The notes: generated from the letters alone by a model not told the origin. Counted from the first letter of the stretch, positions 27,330 through 35,662 are shown. The stretch: 64,000 nucleotides of DNA from Legionella massiliensis (GCF_000756815.1 NZ_CCVW01000003.1:620001-684000), one strand, 5' to 3'. Program-made: numbers and translations.

Positions 27330-27618
27330 ATATCTTTGGTTAGCAATTGGTTTAATCGGGCAGGGAATTTTTTCTGCGCGGTTTATCGTACAGTGGCTGG
27401 TTAGTGAAAGAGAAAAGAAGAGTATTATCCCCGTCGCTTTCTGGTACCTGAGTTTGTTAGGCGGCCTTACCCTGACGGTTTATTCTGTCTATAAGCAAGA
27501 TCCCGTTTTTATCTTAGGTCAGTCAACTGGTGTTTTTATTTACGCGCGTAATCTCTATCTAATCCAGCGCGAGAGAAGGGCTTCAAGGTTGCGTACAGAG
27601 AGTTTAGCTAGAAGATAG
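27319..27618 (+). CDS. Small membrane protein, lipid A biosynthesis N-terminal (LABN) domain
   Basis: A 99-residue protein of three membrane segments with the LABN pattern: GQGIFSARFIVQWLVSE, then SIIPVAFWYLSL, then FILGQSTGVFIYARNLYLI. The start is placed at the ATG at 27319 because GGAGG lies nine bases upstream; a GTG at 27298 is also in frame. LABN proteins are often encoded beside lipid A or polyprenyl sugar transferases and resemble small transporters of the SWEET/PQ-loop kind, so a flippase or accessory role is possible. It is the last gene of the operon. Confidence 0.85.
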   Translation: MKNEYLWLAIGLIGQGIFSARFIVQWLVSEREKKSIIPVAFWYLSLLGGLTLTVYSVYKQDPVFILGQSTGVFIYARNLYLIQRERRASRLRTESLARR

Positions 27619-27689
27619 AGCGCTCAAATCCAAACTTTCATGTACCCGAACGGATACGAAAAGTGTAATAGGGCCACGTCCCCCCACCC

Positions 27690-27771
27690 CGTCATCCTGA
27701 GCGCAGCGAAGGATCTCCGGGATTGGCACTGTGCCTCACTCAGGAGATCCTTCGCTGCGCTCAGGATGACG
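27690..27771. repeat. Family A palindrome, hairpin between convergent genes
   Basis: CGTCATCCTGAGCGCAGCGA and its complement make an almost perfect stem of about 30 bp with a short loop. It lies between the LABN gene and the convergent GT39 gene, so it can act as a two-way terminator. It is the best preserved short form of family A. Confidence 0.85.
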
Positions 27772-27787
27772 TGCTATGTAAGGGTGG

Positions 27788-29200
27788 CTACGTTTTAGTA
27801 AAGGTATAACCTGCAACAGCCTGATGACTTTGCGGATCCTCAATAAATTGTATCTTGGTTAAATGGTTAGTTTGAGCAAAGAGATCGACCCAAAAAGGAG
27901 GGACAGGGGCTTGCCAAATCAGTATCGCCTTCCCTTGGGGCAATACGGGCTGAGTGGCTGGATGTAAGAGCCAACCCTGCAGATTCGGAAAATTAAGCAT
28001 TAGATTACCAATCAGCCAATGCGAGTCAGAGACAATGAATTTCAGTTGCTGTTCATTGTTTTTAATCACCTGGACAAGCTGTTGATAGGGAAATTGATTT
28101 CGTATCTTGTGCCCACTGTGACTGCGATAAAACAAAGCGATGAACAAACAGCATTGAACAAGAATGCAAACTCTTAAAAATGATTTGACTCTTTTCGCCA
28201 AAGCCTCCTCTTCCTTAACCTGTCCAAAAAACAAAAGTGGTGATAAAAACAGGATTGGAATTAGCCAACGTGTCTCAAAGTTTTTAATTGCCGCAAACAA
28301 AAGTACCACGATAAGGAAGGGGATAGAGATAAGGTGGTAACGATAAAGCAGGGTATTCGCGGAAAACTGTTGCCCTAATCTAAATTTAAAAGGAAAGAAA
28401 ATGCGGGCGACAAGAAAGTTTGGAACAATAAAAAAAATAATGGCCATGATTAACTCAGCAAAGCCATACCAGGGTTGTTTATCCTCAGGGGTTAATTTAT
28501 AAACGCTGCGAAAACCAAGACCAAAATGATGCTCTAACCAAAAGATATAAGGGCTGGCTATAAGCAAACTCACAAACAGAGTTAACAATAGATAGGGACT
28601 CAATAGTTTGGCGCGAAATTCCGCAATAGAGACAGCACTGATGAATAAAATTGCAAAAAATAACAAATAGTTAAATTTGGAAAGAAAGCCTATCCCAATA
28701 ATACAGCCTAAGATTAGATACCAGGATAGTTTTGTCAGCCGAGAAGGGGCGATAAACCAATACCAGCTAAGACAAGCTGTAAATAAAGCTAATACGGAAT
28801 GAGTATTGTCTTTAATCAAATCAAGGCTAATAGCCGGAATCAGAGCCCAAGCCAAGGTAGCACACCAGGCTAAGCTAAGCGTTTTGCAGTGCAATCGAGA
28901 AATCTGATGAAAGGTATAAAGGCAACCAAAAAGCAGGATAGATTTTAGTAAGGCAAGACTAAGTAAACTACAGCCAAAGATATGGAAAAAAGTATATTGC
29001 AACCAGGTATACAGTGGTGGCTGGTCTGGATAGCCCGGTAATAACTGCTGTGCCATAACCACCTGCTCTGCTTCATCTAACTCAAGCATTTGGCCGCGGA
29101 GGAAAATACGAAATAATAAAATAAGAAAAGCAAAAAGGAATAAGATAATTCCAGGATGCTCAAGCCAGGACTGTTGGGCTAGCTTTGTTTTATAAGTCAT
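27788..29200 (-). CDS. Second GT39/ArnT-like membrane glycosyltransferase
   Basis: A polytopic membrane protein of 470 residues (from the ATG at 29200; an in-frame TTG at 29233 would add 11). It has about 11 membrane segments and the family motif LELDEAEQVVMAQQL near residue 40, with the Asp-Glu pair. LPGYPDQPPLYTWLQ after it is typical of GT39 or GT83 dolichyl-phosphate-mannose-type transferases. It is weakly related to the GT39 enzyme encoded convergently at 24268-25908. It is probably a separate transferase for a glycolipid, LPS or protein, and the acceptor is unknown. Confidence 0.82.
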   Translation of the reverse strand: MTYKTKLAQQSWLEHPGIILFLFAFLILLFRIFLRGQMLELDEAEQVVMAQQLLPGYPDQPPLYTWLQYTFFHIFGCSLLSLALLKSILLFGCLYTFHQISRLHCKTLSLAWCATLAWALIPAISLDLIKDNTHSVLALFTACLSWYWFIAPSRLTKLSWYLILGCIIGIGFLSKFNYLLFFAILFISAVSIAEFRAKLLSPYLLLTLFVSLLIASPYIFWLEHHFGLGFRSVYKLTPEDKQPWYGFAELIMAIIFFIVPNFLVARIFFPFKFRLGQQFSANTLLYRYHLISIPFLIVVLLFAAIKNFETRWLIPILFLSPLLFFGQVKEEEALAKRVKSFLRVCILVQCCLFIALFYRSHSGHKIRNQFPYQQLVQVIKNNEQQLKFIVSDSHWLIGNLMLNFPNLQGWLLHPATQPVLPQGKAILIWQAPVPPFWVDLFAQTNHLTKIQFIEDPQSHQAVAGYTFTKT

Positions 29201-29296
29201 TTCTTGGATTATAAGAAAAGCGACAGTATACAATAGAAATGAGTTGAATCTTAGTCCTTGTTCGCGAAAAGCCAGATTTTATGAATGAACAGAACC

Positions 29297-29379
29297 GTCA
29301 TTGCGAACGCAGAGAAGCAATCCAGAGGGTTGAGTCCCTAACCATAGATTGCTTCCTCACTACGTTCCTCGCAATGACA
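29297..29379. repeat. Palindrome GTCATTGCGA...TCGCAATGAC
   Basis: GTCATTGCGAACGCAGAGAA, then AGATTGCTTCCTCACTACG and CTCGCAATGAC, form an 83 bp hairpin. This repeat type is common in many bacterial genomes; here only one copy is seen. It is located between the 29393 gene's stop and the start of the GT39 gene, both on the minus strand. Confidence 0.75.
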
Positions 29380-29392
29380 GGACTGGGTTTAG

Positions 29393-30472
29393 TTAATTCG
29401 TAACAGCCTCAGGTACTGCGAAAGGCACTAGCTCATCGGGCTTCTGAATACTTTGAGGAGTCTTAAAAAACCTGCAATATTCCACAACCTGAGATTTTAA
29501 TTCCGTAGGCAGCCCAGCTATGAGAGTATCTTGAGGTTGCTTCTCCAGAAAGCCTTGGAAGGAAATAAGGAATCTATTCCTTTCTAGAAGTTCCTCTATT
29601 TTTCCCAGCATTTCTTGAAAGCAAGGATCCCAGGTACATAGCGCTGTTTCCAGTTGCTCAAGATTCTGTATCTGGCAAAGCGAAAAGTTTGTTTCAAGTA
29701 CAGCTAAGAGGGTTTCTACAACGTTTCCAACTCGAGCGCTTTGCATAGATTTATCATCAATGGGCCAGATAAATGTATCTTTAGACTCTGACAAAGCTTG
29801 AACTAGATTAAATCGCTCAGGATCCCTTGAGTTAGCAGCAAGGTAAGCTAAATTCTTATAGTTTTTTAAAGGAAAAATATTGTTAAGCCATTGAATACTT
29901 TCAACTGTTCCCTCTGTAACGAAGCTATTAACAAACTCTTCAACATCAGCTAATAATTCAGGGAAATCAAAATTAGTTTTTAGCCAATCTAAAACGGGAA
30001 TACTACCCATTCTGGCAGCAGTACAAGCAACCTCACAAACTGACAATTCGTAATTTTTAGCTTTTAACCAATCTAAAAACTTGGTATTACCTAATATAAC
30101 TGCAACATTGATACTAATAATATTGGTCTTAATAAAATAGCTAGCATCTAAGAGCTCGCGAGCATGGATGAATATCCAGTCTAAATGCTCAAACTTTCCC
30201 AAAGCCACGGCATAAGTAGCAATGTTTGCACCATAACGATCTTTCCAAAGTAAACTCTCTTGCGATAAAGGCTTATCCCAGAAGCTCGGATCTCCTAATA
30301 CTTGTATCTGCCAAGACTCAGTTAATTTCAACATGCCAGTTGCTAAGAACGGCTTAAGTCTCGTAAACAAAAGTTGATAATCTATATTTAGGTTTTCGTC
30401 CAATAAGGATTCGGGAACTCCTAACTTTAGAACTTCATTGCGATAATCAAGCACTTCTTCTCGACTATACAT
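29393..30472 (-). CDS. Ankyrin-like repeat protein, unknown function
   Basis: A 359-residue soluble protein with no signal peptide. Residues about 85-260 hold four or five degenerate helical repeats of the ankyrin type, with recurring A-x-x-G-x-x-x-x-LDWL units (KFEHLDWIF, NTKFLDWLK, GSIPVLDWLK, TVESIQWLNN). The spacing, 28-35 residues, fits divergent ankyrin or ankyrin-like repeats. The N-terminal 80 and C-terminal 90 residues have no recognisable domain. Ankyrin proteins are frequent among intracellular bacterial effectors; that possibility is inferred only. It lies alone downstream of hipBA, on the same strand, 96 bases after hipA ends. Confidence 0.72.
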   Translation of the reverse strand: MYSREEVLDYRNEVLKLGVPESLLDENLNIDYQLLFTRLKPFLATGMLKLTESWQIQVLGDPSFWDKPLSQESLLWKDRYGANIATYAVALGKFEHLDWIFIHARELLDASYFIKTNIISINVAVILGNTKFLDWLKAKNYELSVCEVACTAARMGSIPVLDWLKTNFDFPELLADVEEFVNSFVTEGTVESIQWLNNIFPLKNYKNLAYLAANSRDPERFNLVQALSESKDTFIWPIDDKSMQSARVGNVVETLLAVLETNFSLCQIQNLEQLETALCTWDPCFQEMLGKIEELLERNRFLISFQGFLEKQPQDTLIAGLPTELKSQVVEYCRFFKTPQSIQKPDELVPFAVPEAVTN

Positions 30473-30567
30473 GGCTTATTCCTTTGCTTAATGATTTAAA
30501 ACAAGGCGATTATGCGATCTTAGTCTTAAGAATTTATTGAGGACTGTACGTAAAAAATGAAAATGGG

Positions 30568-31785
30568 TTATTCGCTATAAGTCTGAAGTCTCTGACTTAG
30601 TTTTTCTGCGCGTTGCAAAATAGTTGCTGTAAACGGGCTTTCTGCTATGTGGGTTTGAATTTTAGAGATGAGTTTTTGAGCTTCTTTGCGAACTAAGGCT
30701 GCTGAGAGCATAGCTTCTTCAGCCATCTGTACTATGTGACGCGGAAATAAACCATCAAAATCATATTTATTGCCCATCTTCATTGCCATTTTAGTTGCCA
30801 GGTTAGGGTAGTAAACCGTTGAAATCAGATCATAGAAGGGTGCAAGTCTGGTTTGTTGCCCCTTATAAATAAAAGAAAAATTTTTTCCATGAGCGTCATT
30901 GTTGCCGATAATGAGGTTAAACAAAACACCCTGTAATAATTGTTTGATATCGACGACAGGAATGCTTGAGCTAGCTCTAACTAGCTGAAAGCAATCGCTA
31001 ATTCCTGGGCCACCCTCTCGTTGATATTTCATTTCTGAGTTAATGCCCATTGCCTGACAAAAGTCTTCCTGATGTAAACGTTGAATCCCTTTTTCTGTTT
31101 TAACTCTGTCGTAGCGTTTTACTAAAAGATAGGCTGTGTCATCAGCCTTATGCATCGATGCTTCGGCGGTATTCAAACCAATTTTACGGGCTAAGCCCAG
31201 GCAGAAGCATTCGTTTTCAATCAGAGAAGGGTAGTTTCTATTTATCGGTTTTAAGATATGAGTACTAGGGGCGCCGTTCATGGGAATTGCTATATGGCCG
31301 TCAATAAGAGCAACAGCTAATTTATCTTGTGCTCCAGCAAGGGATAGACGTATCCCATCTTCGCCGGCTAGCATCGGTTTTTGGCGCATGGTTTGTAAAA
31401 TGTTGAGCACGGCATTGTCATCAATCAAATGATAATCGGGTTGTAAACTGCTAGGAGACAGAGATTCAGGAAGCAGGCTTACCGCTCCTGCGCATTCACC
31501 ACCAATAGCAGCTAATAGGGCAAAATCATTTTTTCCACTAATACCTAATTGTCGGGCAATGGAAATACGTAAATGGGCTTCAGGTAACAGTCCATTGAAA
31601 AAAGGATGGCATTGTTTGGCGCTATAGGCGGTCTTTTGCAGGGGTAGTGAGAGTGATAGTGGTAGATTATTTTCATTTTCCAGATAAACCTCATTGTAAA
31701 TGAAGGTCATATCACCATAACTATCAATGCTTAATTGCCCCACCAGGATTTGGTTGAGATAGACGTCCAGTTTATGGGTCTTCAA
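30568..31785 (-). CDS. hipA: HipA-family kinase toxin
   Basis: HipA is a serine/threonine kinase toxin; in E. coli it phosphorylates glutamyl-tRNA synthetase and induces persistence. The 405-residue protein has the HipA N-terminal domain (about 1-105), the SLAGAQDKLAV loop (Ser148, equivalent of the autophosphorylated Ser150), Lys179 in HILKP for ATP, the catalytic NNDAHGKN loop with Asp297, and the metal-binding FYDL motif. All key residues are intact, so it should be active. It overlaps hipB by 14 bases. Three operators lie upstream of hipB. The protein follows the E. coli HipA layout rather than the HipT/HipS split type. Confidence 0.92.
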   Translation of the reverse strand: MKTHKLDVYLNQILVGQLSIDSYGDMTFIYNEVYLENENNLPLSLSLPLQKTAYSAKQCHPFFNGLLPEAHLRISIARQLGISGKNDFALLAAIGGECAGAVSLLPESLSPSSLQPDYHLIDDNAVLNILQTMRQKPMLAGEDGIRLSLAGAQDKLAVALIDGHIAIPMNGAPSTHILKPINRNYPSLIENECFCLGLARKIGLNTAEASMHKADDTAYLLVKRYDRVKTEKGIQRLHQEDFCQAMGINSEMKYQREGGPGISDCFQLVRASSSIPVVDIKQLLQGVLFNLIIGNNDAHGKNFSFIYKGQQTRLAPFYDLISTVYYPNLATKMAMKMGNKYDFDGLFPRHIVQMAEEAMLSAALVRKEAQKLISKIQTHIAESPFTATILQRAEKLSQRLQTYSE

Positions 31786-31999
31786 TTTCTATCTCCTTAT
31801 GGGATAAATGGAGTTGGATACCAAGAATTTGTAGCACTTGTAGCACCTTCCCCACCTGACAAGTCGGTTTTCCCTTTTCCAACTCGATAATAAAACGCAA
31901 GCCCGTGCCTGCGGTTAAAGCTAGATCACTTTGAGTAATACCCAGCTTTTTACGAACATTGCGAATAGTTTGTCCTATATGTTCTGTTGATTGAATCAT
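31772..31999 (-). CDS. hipB: HipB-family antitoxin, HTH regulator
   Basis: A 75-residue XRE-type DNA-binding protein. The helix-turn-helix spans about residues 9-55 (IRNVRKKLGITQSDLALTAG, then a turn and RFIIELEKGKP). HipB binds HipA and represses the operon. The C-terminus is short, with an acidic EIEIEDP end. No clear Shine-Dalgarno precedes the ATG, but no better start exists. Palindromes at 32015, 32065 and 32114 are the likely binding sites. Confidence 0.9.
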   Translation of the reverse strand: MIQSTEHIGQTIRNVRKKLGITQSDLALTAGTGLRFIIELEKGKPTCQVGKVLQVLQILGIQLHLSHKEIEIEDP

Positions 32000-32014
32000 A
32001 ATTCGTTTTTTTTA

Positions 32015-32028
32015 TTCCCGTACGGTAA
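32015..32028. promoter_or_regulatory. hipBA operator O1 (degenerate)
   Basis: TTCCCGTACGGTAA is the site closest to hipB, with one arm imperfect. It sits just downstream of a candidate -10 (TATAAA on the minus strand, 32030-32035), so occupancy would block transcription start. Confidence 0.6.
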
Positions 32029-32064
32029 CTTTATACAGGCTTTGATGAAAAATCCAGAGAAATA

Positions 32065-32078
32065 TTCCCTATCGGGAA
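32065..32078. promoter_or_regulatory. hipBA operator O2
   Basis: TTCCCTATCGGGAA is identical to O3 and centred 50 bp from O1. The form is TTCCC-N4-GGGAA. Confidence 0.75.
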
Positions 32079-32113
32079 CAAATCAAGGATTTTCTTTCTT
32101 TATCGGAATAATG

Positions 32114-32127
32114 TTCCCTATCGGGAA
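32114..32127. promoter_or_regulatory. hipBA operator O3
   Basis: TTCCCTATCGGGAA is identical to O2, centred 49 bp further upstream. The regular spacing of about 50 bp over three sites suggests cooperative binding or looping by HipB/HipAB. Confidence 0.75.
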
Positions 32128-32204
32128 TATTGCTATGGCCTCATCCACCCACGATTTATCCCTTCGCCCAGAAAGGGCATAGGCGTCAAGCTAAGTTTCC
32201 GATG

Positions 32205-32290
32205 CCTACGTACCGCGCTTAATGCGCGGTATCCAGGAGTTCAGAGTGGCGAATTAACATACAGCTGGATGCCGCGGACAAGCCGCCCAC
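32205..32290. other. Spacer between hipBA and ugd, with GC-rich palindrome
   Basis: A hairpin reads GTACCGCGCTTAATGCGCGG near 32210-32232, followed by an unrelated GC-rich stretch (AGCTGGATGCCGCGGACAAG). I see no gene here. The in-frame upstream start of ugd at 32294 is judged false because a promoter lies after it. Confidence 0.5.
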
Positions 32291-32332
32291 AGGGTGGATG
32301 AGCGGATGGCAAAGATCAATAAAACAAGGTAT

Positions 32333-32361
32333 TTGTTATTTTCCTCCGTTTTGTCGATAAT
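32333..32361 (+). promoter_or_regulatory. Candidate promoter of ugd-galU
   Basis: TTGTTA and GATAAT are separated by 17 bp, ending 25 bp before the chosen ugd ATG. This sets the start at 32387. Confidence 0.6.
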
Positions 32362-32386
32362 GCACGGATTTGTTTTCGAGAAGTCT

Positions 32387-33733
32387 ATGATTATATCGGT
32401 TTATGGAGCGGGATATGTCGGATTGGTTTCTGCTGCCTGCCTGGCTAAATTAGGCCATAGAGTAATTTGTGCGGATATTAACGAGCAACGCGTAGCTATG
32501 CTTTTAGAGGGAAAATGCCCGATTTATGAGCAAGATCTGCCTGAATTGTTGATAGAGCAAAGGCTGAGTGGGCGACTTCAATTTACTGCCGATTTGGACT
32601 ATGCAATTAAGGAAGCCAATGTTCATATGATTGCAACAGGGACTCCAAGCCTTGCCGATGGTAGTGCGGATTTATCTCAGGTCTTTGCAGTGGCCTTAAG
32701 AATTGCTCAAGAGGCAGGGGGGGATGACCTAATAGTAACTAAATCAACTGTGCCAGTAGGAACAGGAGATAAAATTCAAGCCCTTGTTGATAAAGAATTG
32801 GCGCGCTGTGCTAAAGATATAAGGCTCAATGTTGCCTCAAATCCTGAGTTTCTAAGAGAGGGCACGGCTGTTTATGACTTTATCAATGCAGACAGAGTGA
32901 TTATTGGCGGCGATCAGCAAGCCCTGGATGTTCTCAAAACAATCTATCAACCGTTGACAGAACAAGAGGTTCCAGTTTTAACAATGAGTCGCCGTTCTGC
33001 AGAGCTTACAAAATATTCAGCTAATGCTATGCTGGCTTGTAAAATCAGTTTTATGAACCAGATTAGCCGACTTGCGGATAAGTTAGGCGCAAATATCGAC
33101 GAGATTCGTGAAGGTATCGCTCTGGATCATCGTATTGGACCTCATTTTCTCTATGCCGGAATTGGCTATGGTGGTTCTTGTTTTCCCAAAGACGTTCAGG
33201 CTTTGGTTCACACTGCCAAAACTGTCGAGATAGATACCAGCCTATTGGACGCTATCGAAACAATAAATCATTCGCAAAAGAATTGGGTTTTTGAGCAACT
33301 CTCGAAACATTTCAATTCTAAACTGACGGGCTTGACAGTAGGTCTATGGGGTTTATCATTTAAGCCCGGTACCGATGATATGCGAGAAGCCAGTAGTCTT
33401 GTGGCTATTCAGGCACTTTCTCAGTCTGGTGTTAAACTTAGGGTTTTTGACCCAGTGGCAATCCCTGCTGCGCAACAACTACTCGATAGTGACCTGGCAA
33501 TCAGCTGGTGTGATACAGCGGAAGCTGTATTTGAAAAACAATTAGATGCTTTGGTTATTGTGACTGAGTGGCCGCAGTTTAGGAATTATGATCTTGGGCT
33601 TTTAGGGAGCCAATTGAATGGTGCGCCGTTATTTGACGGTCGAAATTGTTTTGAGTTGTCTAGGGTGATTGCAGCCCAATTACCTTATTATTACTCAGTA
33701 GGGCGGCCAGCTATTATTGGATCTTCTGAATAA
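32387..33733 (+). CDS. ugd: UDP-glucose 6-dehydrogenase
   Basis: Oxidises UDP-glucose to UDP-glucuronate with two NAD. From the ATG at 32387 it has 448 residues. The Rossmann motif VYGAGYVGLVSAACL begins at residue 5, the NPEFLREG segment lies near 158, and the active-site cysteine is in the GGSCFPKD motif near 260. An upstream in-frame start at 32294 would add 31 residues before the Rossmann fold and precede the promoter, so it is rejected. UDP-glucuronate is the precursor of capsule sugars and L-Ara4N. The next gene, galU, makes its substrate, so the pair forms a short UDP-sugar operon. Confidence 0.95.
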   Translation: MIISVYGAGYVGLVSAACLAKLGHRVICADINEQRVAMLLEGKCPIYEQDLPELLIEQRLSGRLQFTADLDYAIKEANVHMIATGTPSLADGSADLSQVFAVALRIAQEAGGDDLIVTKSTVPVGTGDKIQALVDKELARCAKDIRLNVASNPEFLREGTAVYDFINADRVIIGGDQQALDVLKTIYQPLTEQEVPVLTMSRRSAELTKYSANAMLACKISFMNQISRLADKLGANIDEIREGIALDHRIGPHFLYAGIGYGGSCFPKDVQALVHTAKTVEIDTSLLDAIETINHSQKNWVFEQLSKHFNSKLTGLTVGLWGLSFKPGTDDMREASSLVAIQALSQSGVKLRVFDPVAIPAAQQLLDSDLAISWCDTAEAVFEKQLDALVIVTEWPQFRNYDLGLLGSQLNGAPLFDGRNCFELSRVIAAQLPYYYSVGRPAIIGSSE

Positions 33734-33769
33734 TCTGACTGCGCATCATGATCTAAGGAGTGTATTTAC

Positions 33770-34636
33770 GTGCAAGTGAAAAAAGCTGTTTTTCCAGTAG
33801 CAGGCTTAGGCTCTCGTTTTTTGCCAGCGACTAAGGCCAATCCCAAAGAAATGCTACCGATTGTGGATAAGCCATTGATTCAATACGCAGTGGAAGAAGC
33901 AGTTCGTGCAGGTATCAATCACATGATTTTTATCACAAGCTCAAGTAAACGAGCAATTGAAGATCATTTTGACAATCATTTTGAATTAGAGACACGCTTG
34001 CAAGAACAAGGTAAGGAAAAATTGCTCGAGTTAGTAAAAAGCGTATCGCCACCAGGAATTCAATTTACTTATGTAAGGCAGAATCAACCCTTGGGATTGG
34101 GACATGCTGTGCTTTGTGCCGAGCACGTAGTTGGTGATGAACCCTTTGCTGTTTTACTTGCCGATGATTTAATCGATGATTCTAAATTACCTTGCCTATC
34201 AGCAATGACTGAGCATTTCGGGCGGGATAGGCAATCTCTATTAGCAGTGCAGCCTGTGCCTTGGCATGATGTAAATCAGTATGGTGTAGTTCGAGTGGTC
34301 GATGCACTGACAAATTACTCGGCAATCCTTGAAATGATTGAAAAACCCCAACCCGAATTAGCACCATCAAATCTTGCTGCCGTTGGTCGTTATGTATTCA
34401 CACCCGCAATTTTTGCCTGTCTTAGGCAAACCCCTGCAGATTATCGCGGAGAAATTCAGTTGACTGATGGTATCCGTCGTTTGTTAAACGAAGAACCGGT
34501 ACAGGCCTTTCAGTTCCATGGCAAGCGTTATGATTGTGGTTCGAAGTTGGGATATCTACAGGCAACAGTTGAATTGGGAATGAAACACTCAGAAATTGGC
34601 GCTGCTTTTACGCAGTATTTGCAATCTTTGAATTAG
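33770..34636 (+). CDS. galU: UTP-glucose-1-phosphate uridylyltransferase
   Basis: GalU makes UDP-glucose from UTP and glucose-1-phosphate, feeding Ugd and surface polysaccharide synthesis. The 288-residue protein has the nucleotide-binding KAVFPVAGLGSRFLPATKA segment at residues 5-23, followed by the catalytic KEMLPIVDKP motif. The start is a GTG at 33770, with AAGGAG nine bases before it. It follows ugd by 36 bases and is probably cotranscribed. Confidence 0.95.
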   Translation: MQVKKAVFPVAGLGSRFLPATKANPKEMLPIVDKPLIQYAVEEAVRAGINHMIFITSSSKRAIEDHFDNHFELETRLQEQGKEKLLELVKSVSPPGIQFTYVRQNQPLGLGHAVLCAEHVVGDEPFAVLLADDLIDDSKLPCLSAMTEHFGRDRQSLLAVQPVPWHDVNQYGVVRVVDALTNYSAILEMIEKPQPELAPSNLAAVGRYVFTPAIFACLRQTPADYRGEIQLTDGIRRLLNEEPVQAFQFHGKRYDCGSKLGYLQATVELGMKHSEIGAAFTQYLQSLN

Positions 34637-34674
34637 AAGGTTTTGTAAGTCTCCCAAAAGCTGTCCCTACATTC

Positions 34675-34724
34675 CGTCATCCAGAGCGCAGCGAAGGATC
34701 TCCGTGATTAGCACGGTGTTTCAT
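34675..34724. repeat. Truncated family A repeat
   Basis: Half of a family A palindrome (CGTCATCCAGAGCGCAGCGA then GGATCTCCGTG) is present and the second arm is missing. It is interrupted by the next palindrome. Confidence 0.7.
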
Positions 34725-34730
34725 TTACCT

Positions 34731-34813
34731 TCTGAATTCCCGCGGCTTGACCGCGGGATCTGCCAGTGCAAATGATCTAAACGCCACGGCCAAGCCGCTG
34801 TGATTCGGAATCG
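34731..34813. repeat. Palindrome family G (GAATTCCCGCGG type)
   Basis: TGAATTCCCGCGGCTTGACC, then CAAGCCGCTGTGATTCGGAA, make a long imperfect hairpin. Similar fragments occur at 57493-57527 and 57699-57732. It is located between galU and the etf promoter. Confidence 0.65.
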
Positions 34814-34838
34814 GAAAGGATAAGATTCATAAGTTGAC

Positions 34839-34868
34839 TTGAATTGGGGACACTATCTCTGGCAATAT
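34839..34868 (+). promoter_or_regulatory. Candidate promoter of etfBA
   Basis: TTGAAT and CAATAT are separated by 18 bp, 32 bp before the etfB ATG. Moderate match only. Confidence 0.4.
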
Positions 34869-34899
34869 GCTGGGCAGACTGAAATTCCAGTGAGGAACT

Positions 34900-35649
34900 A
34901 TGAAAATTCTAGTTGCAGTGAAGCGAGTGATAGACCCCTATGTCAAAATCCGTGTTAAGGGAGATGGTACCGGGGTAGATAAGCAAAATATCAAAATGTC
35001 TATGAACCCCTTCGATGAAATTGCCATGGAACAGGCAATACGCTTGCTAGAACAAAAAATCGCAACAGAGGTCATTGCCGTAACAGTGGGTACTGAGGCG
35101 AGCCAGGAAACTCTGCGCCAAGCCTTAGCCTTAGGTGCGAATCGTGCAATTCTGGTGAGTACGGCAAAGGAACACTGTAGTCTGAATATCGCAAAAATTT
35201 TGCAAAAAATTGTCAATGATGAAAAGCCAGATTTGGTCTTGATGGGTAAGCAAGCCATCGATGGCGATAATAATCAAACTCCCCAAATGCTTGCTGCCTT
35301 GTTGGATTGGCCCCAGGCAACCTTTGTTTCTGGCTTGACTATGAATGGTGATTCTCTGGAGGCAGTGCGCGAGGTTGACGGTGGTCTTGAAACCTTGGGT
35401 GTTAATTTACCTGCTGTAATAAGTGTGGATCTACGTTTGAATGAACCCCGCTATGCCAGTTTACCCAATATCATGAAAGCAAAGTCAAAGCCCCTCACGA
35501 TGATTGCCTTGGAAACCATGGGATTAGAGCTCAAAGAACATATCGAAGTGCTTTCAGTGACTGCGCCGCCAACACGTAGCGGCGGGGTAAAGGTGGATTC
35601 AGTCGAAGAGCTAATTAATAAATTAAAACATGAAGCCAAAGTGCTTTAG
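34900..35649 (+). CDS. etfB: Electron transfer flavoprotein beta subunit
   Basis: EtfB pairs with EtfA to carry electrons from acyl-CoA dehydrogenases to ETF-ubiquinone oxidoreductase. The 249-residue protein begins KILVAVKRVIDPYVKIRV and contains the conserved VKVREVDGGLET-like AVREVDGGLETLGV segment near 150 and the SVDLRLNEPRYASLPNIMKAK signature. AMP-binding residues lie in the LGANRAIL region. It is followed by etfA 13 bases later. Confidence 0.96.
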   Translation: MKILVAVKRVIDPYVKIRVKGDGTGVDKQNIKMSMNPFDEIAMEQAIRLLEQKIATEVIAVTVGTEASQETLRQALALGANRAILVSTAKEHCSLNIAKILQKIVNDEKPDLVLMGKQAIDGDNNQTPQMLAALLDWPQATFVSGLTMNGDSLEAVREVDGGLETLGVNLPAVISVDLRLNEPRYASLPNIMKAKSKPLTMIALETMGLELKEHIEVLSVTAPPTRSGGVKVDSVEELINKLKHEAKVL

Positions 35650-35662
35650 CAGGGAGGACATT

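Noticed and set aside
32294-32386. Upstream start for ugd
   Set aside because: It adds 31 residues before the Rossmann motif, and a promoter lies between it and the chosen ATG.
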